Shown: piece after piece, positions 1 through 5,698 of the stretch
How the letters are laid out: each line of letters opens with the position of its first letter
Position numbering within the stretch: the stretch's first letter is position 1
Origin: Oscillospiraceae bacterium
Lineage (GTDB): Bacteria > Bacillota_A > Clostridia > Oscillospirales > Oscillospiraceae
DNA length: 7,333 bases
Assembly (NCBI GenBank): GCA_017455225.1
Contig: JAFTBL010000102.1
Coordinates: 1 to 7,333 of the forward strand
Direction of reading: 5' to 3'
Position numbers and translations under genes: made by a program
Notes under the pieces: model-generated
The model's input: the letters and a program-made list of their open reading frames with translations, nothing else
Database searches by the model: none
What the model was told of the DNA's origin: nothing

Positions 1-2031
1 CAGGTTGGCGCCGATGGTGTTGGAGGTATAGGCGGTATAGCCCGCGCCCTCCAGCGCCGCGGTGTAGGCGGCGTAGTCGGCAGTCACTTTGTCCCCGCCG
101 GTCAGCCGCCAGGTGATCTCCTCGGTCTCGCCGCTTGCAGGGGAATTGCCGGTCTTGTCAGAGCCGTTGGTCAGATATCCGTAGAGGACCGCGTCCGCGT
201 CCATCACGGACAGATCCGGCAGGGCGGCAAGCACCGTCTGGCTGCCGGAGGTGCGGCCCGCGTCGGCGTAGATGTTGCCCCGCAGCACCCATACCATGCC
301 GTTGGTCACATCCACCGCCGTCTTCTCCGTGGTGTCGAACACGCAGTTTTGGATCAGACGGGTATAGGTGTCGGTGTCGTTGGCGGCGGAAATGATATAA
401 CCGTTTGTACGCAGCGTCGTCTGGTCGCTGGTGTAATAGGTGCTGCCGTCGTTGATGAACACCGTGTTATTGGTGAACACGCAGTCCGTGGCGGAGAAAT
501 CGCCGTTGACGCGGATGATGCTGTGTCCGTCGCTGCCCTTGGCCGTTTCGTTCACGGCGGTGTTGCCGGTAACGGCGCAGTTGGTCATGAACAATCCGCC
601 GGTGGCGGTAATATGCACCGCGCCGCCGTACCCGCCGGTGGCGGTGGTCTGGTTGTTCTGCAGGATCACGTGATCCGCAGTCACCACACCGTTGGTAACG
701 TACAGGCCACCGCAATGGCTGCCGCTGGTGCTGCTGCCGTTGATGATATTCACGCAGCTCAACACGGCATCCGCCTTTTCTACACATAGCGCGGCGCGGG
801 CGGCATTCCCGTCGGCGTCAATGATCAGCCGGCTGCCCTCGCTGCCCCGGAAGGTCATGGTAAAGGCGCTCTTGGCGCTGCCGCCCACGTAGATCATGTG
901 CTGATTGATAGCGTCTGCCGCCCGGATGGTGCGGTCTGCCACGCCGTCAGTCTCAATGGTCAGCGCCTTGTCGATGGTCAGCCGGGCGCTCAGCTCCGCG
1001 TCATCCACCAGCGTGATCACGTCACCGGCAGAAGCCGCCGCCACAGCGCCGGCCAGCGTGGAAAAGCCCTGCTCGCCGATCTTGGCCACCACGGTCTCAG
1101 GCACAGGGAAGGTGTTGTCGGTGGCGGTGATGTTGCCGGACAGGGTGTCCTCCTGCTCCGTGTCAAAGGTGCAGTTGGCAACGGTGCGTCCGGCGGCGAA
1201 ATAGGTGTTGCCCGTCAGCACGGCGTAGGACGCGGTGTTTTCAGAGAAGCTGCACCCGTCCAGCGCCACCTTGCCGTTGACCTTGATCAGCGGGCCGCCG
1301 GTGACGGTGTTGTGGGAGAATGTCGTGCCGTTGCCGTTGAAAATGCCGGCGTAGGCGCCGCTGCCGCCCTGCGCCACCTGCACGAGGCTCAGGCCGGACG
1401 AGCTGGAGCAGTCTGTCACCGAACCGCCGTTCATGGTCACCACGCCGCTGGTCTTATTGGCGTACGTGACGTACATCACTCCGCCGTAGGATGTGGACGC
1501 CGAGGTGCACCGCTGGATGTGGCAGTTGTTCATGGTGAAGCTGCCCGCCGCGATGTTCACCGCAGCGGCGTTGGATCCGCCGTTGCCGTCAACGAACTTC
1601 AGGTTGGTGCCCGTCACGTTGGCATAGCGGATGTACAGCATGGCGGAGTTCGCCGTATATTGCGTGCCTCCGTTCTTACCGGAGAAGGTCAGATAGTGCC
1701 CATCCGGGGCGGAAAACGCCACCGTGATGGTGGTTGCTACCGCACCGCCGTTGATGGTAAACAGCGAAGCGATGTTGGCGGCCTGATAGATCGTGCGATC
1801 CCCATCGGCCTCGATCGTCAGATCTTTGTCGACCGTAATGGGGGCAGCGATCTCCACGTCGCCCTTCAGCGTGATGGTATCTCCGGCGCCGGCGGCCTCC
1901 ACTGCCTCCGCCAGCGTGGCGTAGCCATCTTCGCCCACAAAGGCCACAGCGTCCTCTGCCGTTGCGATCACCGGCAGCAGACTGACCAGCATGGCGCATA
2001 CCATCAGCCACGATAACAGTCGTTTCTTCAT
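1..2031 (-). CDS. Secreted right-handed beta-helix repeat surface protein (3' end outside window)
   Basis: The frame is open from the ATG at 2031 to the window edge, giving 677 residues with no stop. Residues 1-25 are a classic signal peptide: MKKR, a hydrophobic core, and a likely cleavage after ATA before EDAV. A strong AGGAGG (2039-2044) lies 7 bases before the ATG and fixes the start. The mature part is rich in Gly, Asn, Thr and Ser, with many short strands ending in NC or DC (NNC, TDC, DGC, ANC, TNC, QNC), as in pectate-lyase-like parallel beta-helices. Two related modules are visible. One begins near residue 30 (GYATLAEAVEAAGAGDTITL), the other near 315 (GFSTLAGAVAAASAGDVITL). Each is followed by a DK-LTIE strand and a DRTI motif. 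Such proteins in gut Firmicutes are usually exported adhesins or glycan-facing proteins. I see no catalytic site, and no LPXTG or SLH domain within the visible part. Function is unassigned; the fold call is firm. Confidence 0.87.
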   Translation of the reverse strand, partial: MKKRLLSWLMVCAMLVSLLPVIATAEDAVAFVGEDGYATLAEAVEAAGAGDTITLKGDVEIAAPITVDKDLTIEADGDRTIYQAANIASLFTINGGAVATTITVAFSAPDGHYLTFSGKNGGTQYTANSAMLYIRYANVTGTNLKFVDGNGGSNAAAVNIAAGSFTMNNCHIQRCTSASTSYGGVMYVTYANKTSGVVTMNGGSVTDCSSSSGLSLVQVAQGGSGAYAGIFNGNGTTFSHNTVTGGPLIKVNGKVALDGCSFSENTASYAVLTGNTYFAAGRTVANCTFDTEQEDTLSGNITATDNTFPVPETVVAKIGEQGFSTLAGAVAAASAGDVITLVDDAELSARLTIDKALTIETDGVADRTIRAADAINQHMIYVGGSAKSAFTMTFRGSEGSRLIIDADGNAARAALCVEKADAVLSCVNIINGSSTSGSHCGGLYVTNGVVTADHVILQNNQTTATGGYGGAVHITATGGLFMTNCAVTGNTAVNETAKGSDGHSIIRVNGDFSATDCVFTNNTVFINDGSTYYTSDQTTLRTNGYIISAANDTDTYTRLIQNCVFDTTEKTAVDVTNGMVWVLRGNIYADAGRTSGSQTVLAALPDLSVMDADAVLYGYLTNGSDKTGNSPASGETEEITWRLTGGDKVTADYAAYTAALEGAGYTAYTSNTIGANL

Positions 2032-2051
2032 GTTCCTTCCTCCTCGTTTTT

Positions 2052-2098
2052 TGCGTTCCGCGTGGCCTGTCACCGGGGCATGGCTCCGCGGCTTCGCA
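2052..2098 (-). promoter_or_regulatory. Possible 5' leader hairpin of the beta-helix gene
   Basis: An imperfect inverted repeat pairs 2052-2055 with 2095-2098 (TGCG/CGCA) and 2058-2062 with 2087-2091 (CCGCG/CGCGG). A small internal bulge separates the two arms, and a few further GC pairs form inside (2065-2067 with 2082-2084). It sits between the predicted promoter and the ribosome binding site, and would form almost at the 5' end of the transcript. A stabilising or regulatory leader structure is an inference; I recognise no riboswitch class. Confidence 0.35.
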
Positions 2099-2106
2099 GA
2101 TTTTGC

Positions 2107-2136
2107 CTTATACTAAAATGATAACTTTTTTCACAA
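2107..2136 (-). promoter_or_regulatory. Predicted sigma-A-type promoter of the beta-helix gene
   Basis: Read on the minus strand, TTGTGA (2136-2131) and TATAAG (2112-2107) are separated by 18 bases in an AT-rich stretch, close to the -35/-10 consensus. Transcription would start near 2100, leaving a leader of about 70 bases before the ATG at 2031. Other AT-rich hexamers lie upstream (for example TATAGA around 2146), so the exact promoter is uncertain. That a promoter lies in this region is more likely than the particular pair chosen. Confidence 0.5.
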
Positions 2137-2305
2137 ATTTGTCTATACACATCTGTTACATAAAAATCACATCAAAACTGTACAAACTGCGCAAAACAAA
2201 TGGTCATGTGGTCATGTTTTGACAATGTTTCACAGGGAGATTGCGAAAAATATGACAATCTTGTGCCGTTGCGGTTGCCGCCGTCTCTCTTTGCTCCCGC
2301 AAAAA
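2137..2305. other. AT-rich intergenic region without a supported gene
   Basis: This stretch separates the terminator of the exporter operon from the beta-helix promoter. It is much richer in A and T than the flanking genes. It holds a tandem 8-base repeat (2201-2216) and two TGACAAT copies (2220-2226 and 2253-2259). A TTGACA on the plus strand at 2219-2224 has no matching -10 at normal spacing. No open frame here has a convincing start with a ribosome binding site. It is most likely upstream regulatory DNA of the beta-helix gene. Confidence 0.5.
2201..2216. repeat. Tandem 8-bp direct repeat TGGTCATG x2
   Basis: Two perfect adjacent copies of TGGTCATG lie about 65 bases upstream of the predicted -35 of the beta-helix gene. 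The position suits a regulator-binding site, but two short copies could also be chance. Confidence 0.4.
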
Positions 2306-2307
2306 GC

Positions 2308-2338
2308 AAAACAAAAACCGACCGCTCTCGCGGTCGGT
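2308..2338 (-). terminator. Rho-independent terminator of the exporter operon
   Basis: A perfect 9-bp stem (2338-2330 ACCGACCGC with 2325-2317 GCGGTCGGT, minus strand) closes a 4-base loop. It is followed at once by TTTTGTTTT (2316-2308) and then more T. It lies 22 bases after the stop codon of the ABC transporter gene. Stem, loop and U tract all fit an intrinsic terminator for leftward transcription, so the beta-helix gene should be a separate unit. Confidence 0.93.
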
Positions 2339-2359
2339 CTTGTGTCAGATCGGTTTCCG

Positions 2360-4048
2360 TCAAAGCGTCACGCCCCGGTCGGAATGCTCCACCGGTGACA
2401 GCGTCACGCCCCCGGCGGCAAAGTGAAGCTGCAGTGTAGCCGTTTCCAGCGCGGCGCTGCGGTGGGTCACGGCGATGCAGGTGCGCCCCTCCATGGCGGC
2501 GATCCGCTCCAGCACGGTGCGCTCGGTCTGGGGATCCAGCGCGGAGGTCACCTCGTCCAGGATCAGGATCGGCGCGCCGCTGATCACGGCGCGGGCGATG
2601 CTCAGCCGCTGGGCCTGCCCCTCGGAAAAGCCTGCGGCGTTCTCGCCCAGCACCGTGTCCAGCCCCAGCGGAAGCTGGGCCACCACGTCGTCCAGCGCGC
2701 TGACGTGCAGCGCCTTCTCTATGTCCTCCTCATCGGCGTCCGGCCGGGTGATCAACAGGTTTTCCCGCAGTGTGCCGCTGAAAAGCAGATTGCCCTGCGG
2801 CACGTAGGCAAACAGCCTGCGGGTAGCGCGGCTGATGGGTACGCTCTCCCCGCCGCACTCGGCCACCAGCTCGCCGCCGGTGGGAGTATAGATGCCCAGC
2901 AGCAGCTTCAACAGGGTGGATTTGCCGATGCCGGAGGCGCCGGTCACCGCCGTAAAGCTGCCCTTGGGCAGGGAAAAGTCCACCCGGTGCAGCAGCTCCT
3001 CCTCCCCGTAAGAGAAGGACAGCTCCCGCGCGGTCAGGGCGCTCATGCGGCGATACAGCTCCCCACCGTCCAGTGAGGGTGCCGGCTCGGTCTTCAGCGC
3101 ATCCAGCTCCATCAGCCGCTCGGCGCTGGCCGTCATGGCAATGTACTTGGGCAGCACGCCGGACATGTTGACCAGCGGCCCTTCCAGCTGTGCCACCAGC
3201 TGCATCACCGCCGTCAGCGTGCCGAAGGTGATCTGGCCGTGCAGCAAACGATAGGCACACCAGACCAGCGCGGCGAACTCCGCCGCGAAGCACAGCGCGC
3301 TCACCGCCGTGCCTGCCATCAGGCTCAGGTTCTTGCGCCGACGCTGCAGGGCGAACCGCTCCTTCAGCAGCACGTCGGCGCGGCGTTCCGTTTCCTCCGT
3401 CACGTCCATGGCCTGCACCAAAAGCAGCTTTTCGATGCTCTCCTGCAAAAAGCCCGCCAGACGCCCGTCGGCGGCCCGCACTTTTTTATGCAGCTCCTTG
3501 ACGGCGCGGCGCAGTGCGCCCGTGCCCAGCACCACCAGCACGCCGCCGCCCATCAGCGCCAGCGTGAACCGGGGCTCCATGCCCGCCATGACCCATACCG
3601 CCGCCACCAGCCGGGTGACCATGGATGTCAGGTTCGGCAGCACGCTGACCAACCCGTCGTCCACGATGGTCACGTCGGTATTCAGCCGGCTGATCAGCTC
3701 GCCGCTGTGATAGGCCGACACCGCCGGATACTCCCCCTGCAGCACCAGATGGAACAGCTTTCGCTTCCAGTCCCGGTCCAGCTTTGCCTCGGTGTTGTCC
3801 CGCAGGTGCCGCTGCAGCACCCGCAGGGCGACGATGCCCACGATCAAGCACGCAAGGCGGATCACCGCCGGCACAAAAGCATCGCCGGAGCTGCCGGTGG
3901 CGCTGTCGATCACGGCGCGGCTGCCCAGGGCAAAGCGTACGCTCAAATAGGCGCTGCCGGCCTGCAGCAGTGTCATGGCAATCAGCGCCACCAGCCGCTT
4001 TTTCACGCTGCGCACCAGCCAGCGCAGCACGTGGGTATTCTTCCCCAT
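2360..4048 (-). CDS. ABC exporter, fused membrane and ATPase domains (likely peptide exporter)
   Basis: This 562-residue half-transporter has an N-terminal ABC exporter membrane domain (about residues 1-310, with several hydrophobic helices) and a C-terminal ATPase. The ATPase motifs are intact: Walker A GASGIGKST (370-378), Q-loop YVPQGN (Gln418), signature FSEGQ (474-478, a variant of LSGGQ), Walker B ILILDE (Asp498, Glu499) and H-loop His529. Like other half-exporters it should act as a homodimer in the cytoplasmic membrane. There is no N-terminal C39 peptidase domain, so leader removal, if any, must be done by another protein; the S24/S26 protease two genes upstream is the obvious candidate. 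I chose the ATG at 4048; a TTG at 4054 would add two residues. The gap from the PqqD-like gene is only 14 bases and no clear ribosome binding site is seen, which suggests translational coupling. Export of a small modified peptide is inferred from the neighbours; a lipid or drug substrate cannot be excluded from the sequence. Confidence 0.9.
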   Translation of the reverse strand: MGKNTHVLRWLVRSVKKRLVALIAMTLLQAGSAYLSVRFALGSRAVIDSATGSSGDAFVPAVIRLACLIVGIVALRVLQRHLRDNTEAKLDRDWKRKLFHLVLQGEYPAVSAYHSGELISRLNTDVTIVDDGLVSVLPNLTSMVTRLVAAVWVMAGMEPRFTLALMGGGVLVVLGTGALRRAVKELHKKVRAADGRLAGFLQESIEKLLLVQAMDVTEETERRADVLLKERFALQRRRKNLSLMAGTAVSALCFAAEFAALVWCAYRLLHGQITFGTLTAVMQLVAQLEGPLVNMSGVLPKYIAMTASAERLMELDALKTEPAPSLDGGELYRRMSALTARELSFSYGEEELLHRVDFSLPKGSFTAVTGASGIGKSTLLKLLLGIYTPTGGELVAECGGESVPISRATRRLFAYVPQGNLLFSGTLRENLLITRPDADEEDIEKALHVSALDDVVAQLPLGLDTVLGENAAGFSEGQAQRLSIARAVISGAPILILDEVTSALDPQTERTVLERIAAMEGRTCIAVTHRSAALETATLQLHFAAGGVTLSPVEHSDRGVTL

Positions 4049-4062
4049 AGCCAAGCGGCGCG

Positions 4063-4323
4063 TTACTCGTCCAAAGCGCCGATGCGGCGCAGCTCGTCCA
4101 GCACCCGGCGCACGTCGGCGCGGATGGTCTCCCGGTCGGCGTCGTACCGCTGGAACACGGCCTCCACGATCTCGTCCTCGGTCACGTCCTTTTGCAGCAC
4201 GTCCGCGATGAAGCCGGTGGTCTCATTTCCCTGCACGAAGCCGGAAAAATCGTTGCTGCCCACGGCCACCAGCAGCCACCGGCCCGCCACCTGACGGCTG
4301 ACGAAGCCCTTTTTCAGTTTCAT
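4063..4323 (-). CDS. PqqD-like RiPP recognition element protein
   Basis: The protein is 86 residues, the usual size of stand-alone PqqD proteins. It shows the family pattern: a short beta-rich N-terminus (residues 1-25), the N-x-TG position (NETTGFIADVL, about 33-43), a helix with an acidic turn (TEDEIVEAVFQRY), and a final helix ending in LDELRRIGALDE. Such winged-helix domains bind the leader of a precursor peptide and present it to modifying enzymes. The start at 4323 was chosen because it forms an ATGA overlap with the preceding protease gene and matches the family N-terminus. A start at 4437 would add an unrelated stretch read from within the protease gene. Its place between a kinase/protease pair and an exporter supports a peptide-maturation role. 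The substrate is unknown. Confidence 0.82.
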   Translation of the reverse strand: MKLKKGFVSRQVAGRWLLVAVGSNDFSGFVQGNETTGFIADVLQKDVTEDEIVEAVFQRYDADRETIRADVRRVLDELRRIGALDE

Positions 4324-4787
4324 CTCCGATTCCCCCTGTTCTCCTGTTTTCTTCGCAAACCCAAAAAGCGCAGCACCCTGCCGCCCAGTCGCCTGATCCG
4401 GCACCGGAGGCGCCGCCACGGCCACGTGAGCTGCCACAGGGCGGCGTAGCCCCGATACAGCCGGTTTTTCGCGTCCACGTACCGTGTGCCCCGGTAAAAT
4501 CCGGTCAGCACCCCCACGATCTGCTCGTCCTTCACGTATTCCAGCGCCACGCAGTTGTCGCCCAGCACCACGTAATCCTCCGGCCGCACCTTGACGATGC
4601 GGTGCAGCACGTAGTCCTTGCCCCGGCGGTAAAGGGGCACGTCGTATTTCCCCAGCCGCCCCTGCGCCGGCACCAGAATGATGCGATCCTTCCCCTGCCG
4701 CAGCATGGGCCTCATACTCACGCCCCGGGTGGGACTGGCGTATACGCCCTCGCAGGCCAACGTCTCCTCGATGGTGCGCTTGCTCAT
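4320..4787 (-). CDS. S24/S26 family (signal-peptidase-like) serine protease
   Basis: The protein has 155 residues. The catalytic Ser box VSMRPML (Ser24), a following LGKYDVPLY strand, YVLHRIV (His62) and LGDN (75-78) follow the order of the S26 signal-peptidase core. His in the HR-hydrophobic motif replaces the Lys of typical bacterial signal peptidase I, as in the SipW/Sec11 (Ser-His) branch. No N-terminal membrane anchor is present, because the catalytic Ser is within the first 25 residues. Instead the C-terminus (about 117-155) is strongly basic, with Trp and Arg in bulk, and may be a peripheral membrane or nucleic-acid contact. It overlaps both neighbours by ATGA (4784-4787 and 4320-4323), so the three proteins are probably made together. 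The likely role is cleavage of the leader of an exported peptide. The family is clear but the substrate is inferred. Confidence 0.83.
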   Translation of the reverse strand: MSKRTIEETLACEGVYASPTRGVSMRPMLRQGKDRIILVPAQGRLGKYDVPLYRRGKDYVLHRIVKVRPEDYVVLGDNCVALEYVKDEQIVGVLTGFYRGTRYVDAKNRLYRGYAALWQLTWPWRRLRCRIRRLGGRVLRFLGLRRKQENRGNRR

Positions 4788-5515
4788 GCCTTCGCCTCCC
4801 CGGCAGGATACGGCCGCCCCGTCATCGCCTCAAAGGAGGTGACCACCGCCTGCTCCGACATGTCGCAGGCAAGCAGATACAGCGGCGCCAGGCGCAGCAT
4901 CTCGTCCAGCAGCTCCAGCGTCTGCGCCAGTGCAGCGGCAGAGCGGGGAATGTAGACCTGATGCATCAGCTCCGTCAAAAGCTCGGCGGGGTCGGCCCGG
5001 CGGATGGCGTTCTCCGTGCCCCGGTGCAGCAGGCACACCCCGCCCAGCGGCACGATGCAGTTGCGCTGCCACCGCTCCTTCCCGGCCCAGGGCGTGGAGC
5101 ATACGTCCACACCCTCTTCGCGTACCCGGATCAGCGGCTTGTCCCCGTTGACGATCTGCACGGGTGCGCCCAGATAGCGGTGCCACAGGGCGATGTGGGT
5201 GGATTTGCCGGTGCCGCTGGGGGCGGTGAACAGATACGCCTTGCCGCCGTAGGCGATGGCGGCGCCGTGCATCAAAAACGCGCCACGCTCCGGCAGCTGT
5301 TCGGCGATGGAGCGGTAGATGCCCAGTGTTTCGGCGTACTCCGGCGCCGTGCCGGGCACGGCCGCCATGTCCTCTGCCACGTCCGTCTCCGACGCGGCGG
5401 CGCGCAGCGTCGGCGCCTCATCGGTGAGATAGTCGCGGCAGAAGCGGCGGGCAAAGTCGTACCGCGCTTCTATTTCAATCGTCTGCTCCGCAAGGGAGAT
5501 GCAGAATTTCGTCAT
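4784..5515 (-). CDS. HprK-like P-loop kinase (peptide/serine kinase-like)
   Basis: The protein has 243 residues. The core resembles the C-terminal domain of HPr kinase/phosphorylase: FLMHGAAI (His83), Walker A APSGTGKST (98-106), NGDKPLI (Asp125, at the place of the second, metal-binding acidic motif), TPWAGK (141-146), and GGVCLLHRG (158-166). The N-terminal part (1-75) is not the HprK N-terminal domain. It looks like the short domain seen in HprK-like proteins of peptide-modification clusters, such as the lasso-peptide tail kinases and ScmC of the SynChlorMet cassette. A role as regulator of sugar transport is therefore unlikely. Phosphorylation of a Ser or Thr in a peptide is the best guess. 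The start codon has only a weak GAGG 5 bases upstream, and a 14-codon ORF overlaps it as TATGA. The gene heads the operon. Confidence 0.82.
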   Translation of the reverse strand: MTKFCISLAEQTIEIEARYDFARRFCRDYLTDEAPTLRAAASETDVAEDMAAVPGTAPEYAETLGIYRSIAEQLPERGAFLMHGAAIAYGGKAYLFTAPSGTGKSTHIALWHRYLGAPVQIVNGDKPLIRVREEGVDVCSTPWAGKERWQRNCIVPLGGVCLLHRGTENAIRRADPAELLTELMHQVYIPRSAAALAQTLELLDEMLRLAPLYLLACDMSEQAVVTSFEAMTGRPYPAGEAKA

Positions 5516-5556
5516 ACCGGCCTCACTTGCTCCATCCTTCGGCGCGTCGGCGCCAT
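5512..5556 (-). CDS. Possible 14-codon leader ORF overlapping the kinase start
   Basis: ATG at 5556 opens a frame encoding MAPTRRRMEQVRPV. Its TGA (5514-5512) shares bases with the kinase ATG (5515-5513) as TATGA. AGGGAG (5566-5561) lies 4 bases before its ATG, a better ribosome site than the kinase's own. Termination here could re-initiate translation at the kinase. One caveat is that the predicted transcription start (about 5563) would fall inside this ribosome site. A RiPP precursor role is unlikely, since it has no Ser or Cys and is very short. It may be chance. Confidence 0.3.
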   Translation of the reverse strand: MAPTRRRMEQVRPV

Positions 5557-5569
5557 CTTTCTCCCTTGT

Positions 5570-5598
5570 ATCCTATCACACAAGTGTCAAAAATACAA
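5570..5598 (-). promoter_or_regulatory. Predicted promoter of the kinase-protease-PqqD-exporter operon
   Basis: On the minus strand, TTGTAT (5598-5593) and TAGGAT (5575-5570) are 17 bases apart. The -10 is preceded by TGA, giving an extended TGnTAGGAT form that can offset a poor -35. The start would be near 5563, about 47 bases before the kinase ATG. A TTGACA at 5589-5584 has no -10 at usable spacing. The location, after a terminator and before the operon, is more secure than the hexamers. Confidence 0.45.
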
Positions 5599-5635
5599 CG
5601 GCAGATTTTCCCGCCCGTCCCGCTCCGTTTTCGCG

Positions 5636-5674
5636 CAATCAATAACCCCTGGCTGAGCCGGGGGTTATTGATTG
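5636..5674. terminator. Perfect 14-bp inverted repeat, probable bidirectional terminator after trxB
   Basis: Bases 5636-5649 (CAATCAATAACCCC) are the exact reverse complement of 5661-5674. The 11-base loop itself contains GGC/GCC (5651-5653 and 5657-5659). Read leftward, the GC core is followed by TTATTGATTG, and the A-rich side pairs with this T-rich side, as in bidirectional intrinsic terminators. It starts 25 bases past the trxB stop. No uninterrupted U run follows, so termination may be partial. Confidence 0.72.
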
Positions 5675-5698
5675 CTACTTGCTTATTGTTTTATCTGC

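Noticed and set aside
898..2016. Plus-strand 372-codon open frame
   Set aside because: It lies antisense to the beta-helix gene, which has a signal peptide, a strong ribosome site and clear repeats. The Arg/His/Gly-rich product looks like a GC-driven shadow.
2172..2363. Minus-strand 63-codon frame starting with TTG right after the exporter stop, considered as a precursor peptide
   Set aside because: It reads straight through the strong terminator stem and its T tract, has a TTG start without a ribosome binding site, and shows no leader/core pattern.
3239..4294. Plus-strand 351-codon open frame
   Set aside because: It is antisense to the ABC exporter and PqqD-like genes, His/Gln-rich and without recognisable motifs. 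It is a shadow of conserved genes.
4324..4437. Longer start for the PqqD-like protein at 4437
   Set aside because: The added 38 residues come from another frame of the protease gene and do not resemble PqqD. The ATG at 4323 gives an ATGA overlap and the normal family length.
2360..5515. Calling the operon a lasso-peptide cluster
   Set aside because: The kinase, RRE protein and exporter fit, but there is no asparagine-synthetase-like cyclase, no transglutaminase-like peptidase and no precursor in view. The S24/S26 protease is also not part of the usual lasso set.
4784..5515. Genuine HPr kinase/phosphorylase (hprK) for carbon catabolite control
   Set aside because: It is shorter than HprK, lacks the HprK N-terminal domain, and sits with peptide-maturation genes. 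Only the P-loop core is shared.
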